Source: CAYRFQ01 sp964423615
GTDB lineage: Bacteria; Planctomycetota; Planctomycetia; Gemmatales; Gemmataceae
DNA length: 64,000 nt
Assembly: GCA_964423615.1 (NCBI GenBank)
Contig: CAYRFQ010000008.1
Span: forward strand, 112,645 to 176,644
Direction of reading: 5' to 3'
Below, one piece after another: positions 17,801-24,546 of this stretch. Both the position numbers and the translations under genes were made by a program. The first letter of the stretch is position 1, and each line of letters starts with the position of its first letter. The notes under the pieces were generated by a model. That model was not told where the DNA came from, did not search any database, and saw only the letters and a program-made list of their open reading frames with translations.

Positions 17801-19069
17801 AAAACGGGTTTGGAGGGAACCACTTATACGCCTCTGGCTGATTTGACTTCAACTCACACTTACCGGTGTTGGATAAGGCCCTTTAACGACATGGGACAAC
17901 CTGGGAATTGGAGTGCCCATCAAGACATGACCGTCTACGCCTTGGAGAGCCCCACTCTGACAGACCCAGCGCCAGTGACGCTCGACAGCACTCCAACGTT
18001 TACTTGGGATGCCGTTTGTGAAGCTACTCACTATGAAATATGGGTCAACGATCTGACGACTGGAACGAGCGCCGTCCTTTGGGAGGATTCGCTCACAGGC
18101 ACATCCTGGACTCCAACCTCACCACTGGTCCTCAACCATAGCTATCGCGCCTGGCTGCGTGCTTCGAATGCATCTGGAGCGGGTCTCTGGAGCGACCCAC
18201 TCGACTTCGCCGTCAACAGCAACCTCACATCGACGATTCTGGGACCTTCGGGCACTGTGATTGATCTCCGACCAGAGGTCAGCTGGACGGAGGTCGAGGG
18301 TGCCGACACCTATGAATTGTGGGTCAGCGATATGACGACCGGAACGAGCGGTGTGGTCCAAAAAACGGGTTTGGAGGGAACCACTTATACGCCTCTGGCT
18401 GATTTGACTTCAACTCACACTTACCGGTGTTGGATAAGGCCCTTTAACGACATGGGACAACCTGGGAATTGGAGTGCCCATCAAGACATGACCGTCTACG
18501 CCTTGGAGAGCCCCACTCTGACAGACCCAGCGCCAGTGACGCTCGACAGCACTCCAACGTTTACTTGGGATGCCGTTTGTGAAGCTACTCACTATGAAAT
18601 ATGGGTCAACGATCTGACGACTGGAACGAGCGCCGTCCTTTGGGAGGATTCGCTCACAGGCACATCCTGGACTCCAACCTCACCACTGGTCCTCAACCAT
18701 AGCTATCGCGCCTGGCTGCGTGCTTCGAATGCATCTGGAGCGGGTCTCTGGAGCGACCCACTCGACTTCGCCGTCAACAGCTACCTTACACCGACGGTCC
18801 TGACTCCCACTGGCACAGTGACCAATCTGAGACCACTGTTCAGTTGGACTGAGGTCGAGGGTGCCGAGACCTATGAATTGTGGGTCAGCAATATGACGAC
18901 CGGAACGAGCGGTGTGGTCCAAAAAACGGGTTTGGTGGAGACCACTTTTACGCCTCTGGCTGATTTGACTTCAGGCCACATTTACCGGTGGTGGATACGC
19001 GCCTTTAACGATATGGGACAAGGGGGAGTTTGGAGCAGTTTCGGTGACTTTACGGTCTCCATTTTGTAA
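14843..19069 (+). CDS. Giant secreted papain-family (C1) peptidase with Ig/FN3-like repeat domains
   Basis: A 1408-residue protein. The ATG at 14843 follows a G-run (14829-14834). The N-terminus carries FEALEERVVPS, a LEPR-type motif found at the start of large planctomycete exported proteins. A linker with three 25-residue repeats follows, then a papain-like domain: oxyanion/catalytic DQGSCGSCWAF with Cys198, CSDHAVTIVGWDD with the catalytic His, and LIKNSWGTAFGDNGYF with Asn. After it come a beta-sandwich domain (~16030-16470), an Ig-like segment (PPIITSLSDSPDPV...DPDGTVTSVGFY) and eight FN3-like domains of about 93 residues in four pairs. It is probably an extracellular or surface protease whose repeats bind polymers or cells. 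The four pairs are almost identical at DNA level. Confidence 0.88.
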   Translation: MGQKQTTSWVITFWRRLYSAYQHSPPALPRFRQTFEALEERVVPSSATALLAGGDVQLLFGVNQQKEIIESIASTHHLAANSGRADIEVLQVLEHNPAEEPRGFETHATQMSETMPEVERNPADEHRLFEPPGVQVSEILQVPERNPSEEHRIFEPPAVQQSSSFGPPLESSELPSSYDLRVGDHVTSVKDQGSCGSCWAFATYAALESAILMEEGPVRDFSENHLKNSHGFDVGPCTGGNPTISQAYLTRYHGPVDEVDDPYHPWDDRPSPGGPPQYYVRESAILDTDNEIKNAIMTSGGLYTSMKWDDAYYRPADFTYYYNGSDCSDHAVTIVGWDDTKVTAAPEFGAWLIKNSWGTAFGDNGYFWMSYSDTVGGNVGFSFYDPVAPSEFSRVYYHDEFGYVGGLNTPYAFNAFTPVANEELTAVQFWTQADWAQYDIRIYDTFSGGTLSDLLTSTTGSSAYAGHHTVDLPTGVSLTAGDSFYVYLHIWNGGTYPQAIDIQDPGYNSASTANPGESYYSFDGTIWDDIYSWNPTTNFSIKALTTSDPNQPPIITSLSDSPDPVSSIANLTLTADCVSDPDGTVTSVGFYRESNSLAGLQIGVGGDTLLATDTSGIGGWSVTFNVSGLGEGTYTYYAQATDNDGAKSVAVSTSNTVREMGIPTLTAPAPVTLDSTPTFTWDAVCEATHYEIWVNDLTTGTSAVLWEDSLTGTSWTPTSPLVLNHSYRAWLRASNASGAGLWSDPLDFAVNSNLTSTILGPSGTVIDLRPEVSWTEVEGADTYELWVSDMTTGTSGVVQKTGLEGTTYTPLADLTSTHTYRCWIRPFNDMGQPGNWSAHQDMTVYALESPTLTDPAPVTLDSTPTFTWDAVCEATHYEIWVNDLTTGTSAVLWEDSLTGTSWTPTSPLVLNHSYRAWLRASNASGAGLWSDPLDFAVNSNLTSTILGPSGTVIDLRPEVSWTEVEGADTYELWVSDMTTGTSGVVQKTGLEGTTYTPLADLTSTHTYRCWIRPFNDMGQPGNWSAHQDMTVYALESPTLTDPAPVTLDSTPTFTWDAVCEATHYEIWVNDLTTGTSAVLWEDSLTGTSWTPTSPLVLNHSYRAWLRASNASGAGLWSDPLDFAVNSNLTSTILGPSGTVIDLRPEVSWTEVEGADTYELWVSDMTTGTSGVVQKTGLEGTTYTPLADLTSTHTYRCWIRPFNDMGQPGNWSAHQDMTVYALESPTLTDPAPVTLDSTPTFTWDAVCEATHYEIWVNDLTTGTSAVLWEDSLTGTSWTPTSPLVLNHSYRAWLRASNASGAGLWSDPLDFAVNSYLTPTVLTPTGTVTNLRPLFSWTEVEGAETYELWVSNMTTGTSGVVQKTGLVETTFTPLADLTSGHIYRWWIRAFNDMGQGGVWSSFGDFTVSIL
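15122..15346 (+). repeat. Three 75-bp (25-residue) repeats in the linker
   Basis: Units beginning at 15122, 15197 and 15272 encode related segments: EHNPAEEPRGFE, ERNPADEHRLFEPP and ERNPSEEHRIFEPP. They have diverged at DNA level. They lie between the N-terminal motif and the peptidase domain, where a propeptide would be. Confidence 0.7.
16847..18781 (+). repeat. 561-bp tandem repeat, three full copies plus a 252-bp partial copy
   Basis: Units start at 16847, 17408, 17969 and 18530, exactly 561 bases (187 codons) apart. By eye the three full units look identical base for base. The fourth matches until 18781, then diverges to a related but distinct half unit that ends the protein. Each unit encodes two FN3-like domains. 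The reading frame is kept throughout. Confidence 0.92.
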
Positions 19070-19351
19070 GGTCACTGATGTAGGGATGGACCTCGCAGTT
19101 CCTTGACATTTACGTAATGCCAAAGAGCCTCCCGTTAGCGAGACCGAGAACCCTTTGCGGGCAATTCGCCTCTCCTGACTCACTGGCTCTACAATAACAG
19201 CAAAGCGTACACGTTGCGCATTCCGATGTTTCCCTTGGATGTCCGGACTAGTCTCAGACGTGTTTGAGTAAACCTCGCAACGAGGTCCTTGTACTCGCCC
19301 ACCGACATCCTCATCACACCAGGCTTGATGTAATTTCAAGGAACACCATTC

Positions 19352-19843
19352 GTGGCAGAAGAACCCCTGGGCACCAATTCCCCGACTCCACACAAACCGC
19401 CCGCCCCGCTTAGCAACACTACCGACGAAAAAGAACCAATAAATCCGTTTTACTGGTTGTTGCTCGTCGGGGGTGTTGCGTTTGTAATTACAGTGATGGG
19501 AGTGACATTTGTCCCCATTCTGGAAGAAAAGGCAAGAGATGCCGGGAGAGAGGTCCCGCAATCTGATTTCCGAGACTCCTTGCGGAAAGACGGATATTTG
19601 TGGGTCCTTTATGAAGTAGCCTTCATCGTGGTGATGGGTTTGGCAAGTATGGGATTGGATCGACTACGTCGCTTGAAAAAAGAACGCGCCTCAGGCAAAA
19701 TCCTCTCATCTCAACAAGAAAGTGGTTTTCCGAAAGACCACTTAAACTCGCCTGAACAAACGTCACCGTCTGGCTCTCTGACGAACGAAGCGGGCTCCAA
19801 AACAACAACCACTTCCCAACAGGAACCAGAGCAACTCGAATAG
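19352..19843 (+). CDS. Small membrane protein of unknown function
   Basis: A 163-residue protein from a GTG at 19352, with two hydrophobic helices (about FYWLLLVGGVAFVITVMGVTF and WVLYEVAFIVVMGLASMGL). The N-terminus is Pro/Thr-rich and the C-terminus is polar and Ser/Thr/Gln-rich. It ends 21 bases before ligA in the same direction, so the two are probably co-transcribed. The spacer before it (19070-19351) shows nothing notable. I do not recognise the family. Confidence 0.6.
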   Translation: MAEEPLGTNSPTPHKPPAPLSNTTDEKEPINPFYWLLLVGGVAFVITVMGVTFVPILEEKARDAGREVPQSDFRDSLRKDGYLWVLYEVAFIVVMGLASMGLDRLRRLKKERASGKILSSQQESGFPKDHLNSPEQTSPSGSLTNEAGSKTTTTSQQEPEQLE

Positions 19844-19864
19844 CGTAAACACGAGGGTCCCATC

Positions 19865-22240
19865 ATGCCAGCCGACCAAACAAGAATCGAAGAGTTACGC
19901 GAACTCATCAGTTACCATGACCAAAAGTATTACGACGACGCAGAACCAGAAATTTCCGACCTCGAGTACGACAAGCTTTTCGCCGAGCTGAAAAAACTCG
20001 AGTCCGAGAACCCCGAACTCGTCACACCCGACAGCCCCACCCAACGCATCGGTGCAACCCCCAGCAAGGAGTTCCCCAACGTCAAGCATCGGCTCCCGAT
20101 GCTTTCGATCGACAACACCTACAGCGCCCAAGATCTCAAAGATTTTGACAAACGAATTCGAAAAACACTCAAGTATGAAGACATCACCTACGTCGTTGAA
20201 TTGAAAATCGACGGCGTTGCCATGTCGCTCTCGTTCGAAAACGGCTTCTTCACTCTCGGGGCTACTCGCGGAGACGGCACGACGGGCGAAGACGTGACCC
20301 CGAACGTTCGAACGATCCGCGACGTACCGTTGAAACTAAAAACCAACTCCCCCCCTGCCCTGCTCGAAATCCGCGGGGAAATCTACATGACCAAGGACGA
20401 ACTCGAACGGATCAACGCCCTCCAAGAACAGAAAGGCGACAAGGCCTACGCCAACCCGCGAAACCTGGCAGCTGGAACACTGAAATTGCTTGATTCGAAA
20501 CTCTGTTCCGAGCGCAAACTTCGCATCTTCGGCTACTCCATCGGAGCTCACGAAGGCATCGAAATTAACTCCCACCTCCAAGCCCTTGATCTATTGAACA
20601 ATTTTGGCCTGCCAGTCAATCCACACACTCAATCATTCGACAACATCGACTCGGTCATCGAATACTGCCAAAGTTGGGAAGTAAAAAGAAAAGACCTGCC
20701 CTATGAAACCGACGGCATGGTCGTAAAGGTCAACGATTTTGCCCAACAGGAAAAACTGGGATTCACCGCGAAAGCCCCACGGTTCGTAGTCGCATACAAA
20801 TTCTCCGCCGAACGCAAGCCGACCAGGCTCATCGATGTCGAGTGGCACCCCGGACGTTTCGGAGCGATCACTCCAGTGGGTAAACTCGAAACCGTCAAGT
20901 TGGCCGGGACGAATGTCACGAACGTCAGCCTCCATAACCAGGATTTCATAACGAGTAAAGACATCCGGATCGGCGACACCGTCATCATGGAAAAAGCGGG
21001 GGACATCATCCCCTACCTCGTCAGTGTCGATAAAGCGAAGCGAACGGGCGAAGAAAGAGAAATCCAATTTCCCGAAACGTGTCCGTGGTGCGGAGCGAAG
21101 GCCGCCCGCGACAAAAAAAGCGCCATCTGGATGTGTCAGGACAAGGATAAGTGTAAGGGCGTTCTGAAAAAACAAGTCCGCGGCTTCGCCCGGCGGAAGG
21201 CCATGGACATCGACGGCATGGGAGAAAAGATAGCGTATCAACTTGTCGAGGACGGCTTCGTCGATTCGCTTCCAAGCATTTATCGAATAACCCGCGAGCA
21301 GCTACTCACCCTGGATAGTTTTGGAGACAAAAAAGCAGACAAGGTTCTTGCGGGGATCGAGGCCAGCAAGGAACGCGGCCTCGCGAGTGTACTTCGAGGA
21401 TTGGCCGTCCCTCACGTCGGCGATGCCTTCGCCCGAACACTCGCCAACCATTTCGGAACCATCGAGGCGATGATAGAAGCCACCGCGGCCGACTTCGTCA
21501 GAGTCGAGGGAATCGGCGAAGTCGTCGCGGAAGATCTTGTGAACTACTTCCAGAGCGACTTGACCCAGAAAATCATCCAGGAATTCCGCGAGTTGGGTGT
21601 CAAGATGACGGAAGACGTTCCCGTTACTGGGAAGACCGGTCCGACTGCAGGTGCTGCCGTTCTATCGGGAAAAACAGTGGTCGTCACGGGAACATTGGAA
21701 AAGTACTCCCGAGAAACCATCCAGGATCGACTCCGAGAACTGGGAGCTACTGCTGGCAGCAGTGTTTCGAAAAACACCGATTTCGTCATCGTTGGTGAGA
21801 GAGCAGGCAGCAAACTTGCCAAAGCCGAAAAACTTGGCATTCAGATACTCAGCGAGGCCGAGTTTGAGACAATGGTACTCGACCTTCAAGCCGAGGCCGA
21901 AGCCGATACGCCTGTCGTCACCAATTCCCCTGGAGGAAACACGGATGCTGCGATCGGCGAAGTCGGTGTCTTTGATGGGAAAATATTAGAAGAAGCTGAC
22001 GGAAAAGCTGGGGTGTTAGCAGGGATGACGGTCGTCGTGACCGGAACGCTTCAGAATCTCAAAAGGACAGAGGCCAAGGCTTTGATCGAAAAACACGGCG
22101 GTACAGCCGGAAGCGGCGTTTCGAAAAAGACAAACCTCGTTGTCGCCGGAGACAAAGCTGGCGAAAAGTTGGTAAAAGCTCGCGAACTCGGCATCGAGAT
22201 CAAAACCGAAGATGAGTTCATCGCAATGGTTGGGGAATAA
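19865..22240 (+). CDS. ligA: NAD-dependent DNA ligase with two BRCT domains
   Basis: Seals nicks using NAD+ in replication and repair. The 791-residue chain has the Ia-type N-terminal helices (YHDQKYYDDAEPEISDLEYD), the adenylation motif ELKIDG with nucleophile Lys114, and GRFGAITPVGKLE in the OB-fold. A Cys4 zinc finger spans about residues 406-430 (CPWCGAK...MCQDKDKC), followed by HhH repeats (GLAVPHVGDAFARTLANHFG). Typical LigA (about 670 residues) ends with a single BRCT. Here two follow: about residues 600-675 (TVVVTGTLEKYSRETIQDRL) and 718-790 (TVVVTGTLQNLKRTEAKALI), joined by an acidic linker. This extra domain accounts for the added length. The upstream membrane protein may share its transcript. 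Confidence 0.96.
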   Translation: MPADQTRIEELRELISYHDQKYYDDAEPEISDLEYDKLFAELKKLESENPELVTPDSPTQRIGATPSKEFPNVKHRLPMLSIDNTYSAQDLKDFDKRIRKTLKYEDITYVVELKIDGVAMSLSFENGFFTLGATRGDGTTGEDVTPNVRTIRDVPLKLKTNSPPALLEIRGEIYMTKDELERINALQEQKGDKAYANPRNLAAGTLKLLDSKLCSERKLRIFGYSIGAHEGIEINSHLQALDLLNNFGLPVNPHTQSFDNIDSVIEYCQSWEVKRKDLPYETDGMVVKVNDFAQQEKLGFTAKAPRFVVAYKFSAERKPTRLIDVEWHPGRFGAITPVGKLETVKLAGTNVTNVSLHNQDFITSKDIRIGDTVIMEKAGDIIPYLVSVDKAKRTGEEREIQFPETCPWCGAKAARDKKSAIWMCQDKDKCKGVLKKQVRGFARRKAMDIDGMGEKIAYQLVEDGFVDSLPSIYRITREQLLTLDSFGDKKADKVLAGIEASKERGLASVLRGLAVPHVGDAFARTLANHFGTIEAMIEATAADFVRVEGIGEVVAEDLVNYFQSDLTQKIIQEFRELGVKMTEDVPVTGKTGPTAGAAVLSGKTVVVTGTLEKYSRETIQDRLRELGATAGSSVSKNTDFVIVGERAGSKLAKAEKLGIQILSEAEFETMVLDLQAEAEADTPVVTNSPGGNTDAAIGEVGVFDGKILEEADGKAGVLAGMTVVVTGTLQNLKRTEAKALIEKHGGTAGSGVSKKTNLVVAGDKAGEKLVKARELGIEIKTEDEFIAMVGE

Positions 22241-22331
22241 ACTCGGGAACGGCGATAAGTAGTAGAACCACTGCCGCTGCCCTGACGCAGAAAACCCAGA
22301 CTGCACGCTGAGCGTGTCTGCTACTTTCGCT

Positions 22332-23636
22332 TTACCCCCCTGCCCTTTCGTCAAGAATCTGAGACACCACAACCATCGCCTCGTCGAAGGTTGCAATAGT
22401 CCCTTCGAGCTGTTCATCACGAACTTTCTCGAGTAAATCCCTGAACATTGGTCCAGGCTTCAAACCTCGCTGAATCAGATCGGCTCCAGTTATCAACGGA
22501 GCCGGATCGAGCTCTTCCATACTCAACGTATCTAGCAGGTGCTCACAATACTCGACTTCTTGAAGTGACTCGTCCACGGCAACCGCTTTGGCTCGGTGCA
22601 GGGCCAGAAGTTCGCGAATTCCATCGTGGACAAGGACCCGCTTGATACGACTCAACCGCATGGTCCGGGCATTGGCCAAAACCCGTTGATTGGCAACTAG
22701 CCAACAAGTGCGATCCTTTTCTGCGTTCGAGAGTTTTAGCCGGAGACAGATACCCTCCGTCATGTTCTCTGCGCGAGACAAGGCCTCATACCGTTGGACA
22801 GCTTGCTGTGGCTCGTCGAGACGTTCAGCCATCTCGCTCAGAAGACCGGCAAACGCCAGAGGAAACGAAGGCGAAGGCCCGAGGGTACCCAGAACCTTGA
22901 GAATGATTGACCAACGAGAAGTGTCCACAAGGGTACCCAGTTCGGGCAGCAACGGCTCCAACAAATGCAGATCCACGAGCAACCCGACGCCTCGTACTCG
23001 CTCGGGATCGACCAACAGTTTACGGAATTCTTCGGCGATCCGCTCGGCACTCACGACTTCCGGAACGAGGTGCGCCATTTGGCGTGCTGCGTCAGCCGTT
23101 GCCGGGTCGATCGCGAGCCGGAACCGTGTAGCGAACCTGGCAGCCCGTACCATCCTCAGTTTATCTTCTTCGAACCGCGCGAAAGGATCGCCAATGGCTC
23201 GCAAGACTCCCGCTTTGAGATCTTCCTGCCCTCCGACGTAGTCGAGTAACTCGTCTTTGATGGGATCCTTGAACATCCCATTGACGGTAAAGTCTCTTCG
23301 CAACGCATCTTCGCGTGCCGAACAAAACGTGACCTTATCGGGATGTCGGCCATCGCTGTATTCTCCGTCCGCTCGGAAAGTTGCGACTTGAATCTTCAAG
23401 AAATCACCGTCGAGACGAGGACCAAGAACCTCGACGACACCGAAGCTCATACCCACGGCGATCGTCCGTCGAAACAGTCCACGAACTTCCTCAGGGCGGG
23501 CTGCAGTCGCCACGTCATAATCCTTGGGCTGGATGCCCAGGAGTTCGTCGCGCACACACCCTCCCGCCCAGAGCGTTTGATAACCGGCCTCCTGTAGTCG
23601 TTGAACTACCTGGAGAGCGAACTCACGCTCGTTCAT
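22332..23636 (-). CDS. cca: CCA tRNA nucleotidyltransferase / poly(A) polymerase family
   Basis: A 434-residue class II nucleotidyltransferase that adds or repairs the 3' CCA of tRNA. Head-domain marks are WAGGCVRDELLG (G-G-x-V-R-D) and KDYDVATAA (the D-x-D metal pair), then RRDFTVNGMFKDP (R-R-D-F-T-x-N). GDPFARFEEDKLRMVRAARFA is the family's body-domain signature, and AAERIAEEFRKLL follows. The length fits CCA enzymes without an HD domain; a poly(A)-polymerase or A-adding role cannot be excluded in bacteria that split the activity. Next to it, 110 bases away in the same direction, is rsmD. Confidence 0.9.
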   Translation of the reverse strand: MNEREFALQVVQRLQEAGYQTLWAGGCVRDELLGIQPKDYDVATAARPEEVRGLFRRTIAVGMSFGVVEVLGPRLDGDFLKIQVATFRADGEYSDGRHPDKVTFCSAREDALRRDFTVNGMFKDPIKDELLDYVGGQEDLKAGVLRAIGDPFARFEEDKLRMVRAARFATRFRLAIDPATADAARQMAHLVPEVVSAERIAEEFRKLLVDPERVRGVGLLVDLHLLEPLLPELGTLVDTSRWSIILKVLGTLGPSPSFPLAFAGLLSEMAERLDEPQQAVQRYEALSRAENMTEGICLRLKLSNAEKDRTCWLVANQRVLANARTMRLSRIKRVLVHDGIRELLALHRAKAVAVDESLQEVEYCEHLLDTLSMEELDPAPLITGADLIQRGLKPGPMFRDLLEKVRDEQLEGTIATFDEAMVVVSQILDERAGG

Positions 23637-23746
23637 GATCCCGATCCTGTGTGTGGTTTCAGAAGCGAAACTGTGATCTCGTGGTCAGTCTATAGGGATG
23701 ATGTAGGTAACTCGACACCCATCCAAAGGGCACGCATAGACATTTC

Positions 23747-24349
23747 TCATTCCGCGGCCAGATCGGGCGTCGCTTCCTTGACCCAGACCATCAGGACATT
23801 CCTTCCGTATTTACGGATGTCCCAATCGGCTTGGTCTTCAAACTTGTCTTTCAGCTGATCAGCCTCCGACTGAATGGCAATAACGGACTGCTCGGGCATC
23901 TTGTCACGCAAAGTGGCGATCAATTTGAGGAATTCATCCACTCTCAGGCGTTCCAAGTCACGAAAAGGCGGAGACAGGTAAATGTTGACCGGCTCTTCGG
24001 GTGGATGCCAATAACTCGCCCATCGATACGTATCCGTCCGTAAGACTTGTGATCGGTCCTGGAGCGAATATCCACGCAAGCGCTCGTCAATATCTTGGGC
24101 AAGACGAAAGTCTCTTTCAATGAGGGTCGCGAACGAGCAACCCCGACTAAGAGCTTCGAGACCGAAGATCCCCGTTCCCGCGAAGACATCAAAAAACGGA
24201 CGACCGGGGATGGCATTGCCAAGTATGTTGAATAGGGCCTCTCGCACCATTTGAGGCGTAGGTCGAAGATTGGGTCCGACCACACACGTCAATCTTCGCC
24301 CTCGGAGAGAACCGCTCACGATTCGAAGTTGGACCCGTTGAGAACGCAT
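23747..24349 (-). CDS. rsmD: 16S rRNA (guanine966-N2)-methyltransferase, RsmD family
   Basis: A 200-residue Rossmann-fold methyltransferase expected to methylate G966 of 16S rRNA with S-adenosylmethionine. It starts with the family opening IVSGSLRGRRL and LRPTPQMVREALFNIL. SAM binding is at FDVFAGTGIFGLEALSRG. The catalytic (D/N)-P-P-(F/Y) motif is present as YLSPPF, with Ser at the first position where Asp or Asn is usual. The length is normal. Because of the changed residue the exact target and activity are less certain than the family. Confidence 0.82.
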   Translation of the reverse strand: MRSQRVQLRIVSGSLRGRRLTCVVGPNLRPTPQMVREALFNILGNAIPGRPFFDVFAGTGIFGLEALSRGCSFATLIERDFRLAQDIDERLRGYSLQDRSQVLRTDTYRWASYWHPPEEPVNIYLSPPFRDLERLRVDEFLKLIATLRDKMPEQSVIAIQSEADQLKDKFEDQADWDIRKYGRNVLMVWVKEATPDLAAE

Positions 24350-24427
24350 GAGACAAGACCTTCTCTACTCTTCCCGCTCAGAATGACCGGACTACCGCTG
24401 CCGGTCTATTTTACTCTCCGCAAAGTA

Positions 24428-24447
24428 AACGACACCGCGGTGTCGTT
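24428..24447. terminator. 20-bp perfect palindrome, possible minus-strand terminator
   Basis: AACGACACCGCGGTGTCGTT is fully self-complementary. On the minus strand it is followed by TTACTTTG, so it could end the transcript of the large gene at 24547-28077. It lies between that gene and rsmD, so an operator for rsmD is an alternative. Confidence 0.4.
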
Positions 24448-24546
24448 CTCGGTTATGGGAAACCGGAAATTCCGAGGGCCGGTTTTCGATCTTGAATCAG
24501 AATCTTCAGACCATTGTCGAACCAGACTCCGCTCATCGCAAGATTT

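Noticed and set aside
16847..18781. CRISPR or mobile element as the cause of the regular repeat
   Set aside because: Units are 561 bp, in frame, contiguous and encode FN3-like domains; there are no spacers or terminal inverted repeats.
16997..18922. Repeated minus-strand frames of 60 and 80 residues every 561 bases
   Set aside because: They are antisense shadows of the tandem repeat in the papain-like gene.
18971..19561. 196-residue minus-strand frame
   Set aside because: It is antisense to the end of the papain-like gene and the small membrane protein gene and has no recognisable domain.
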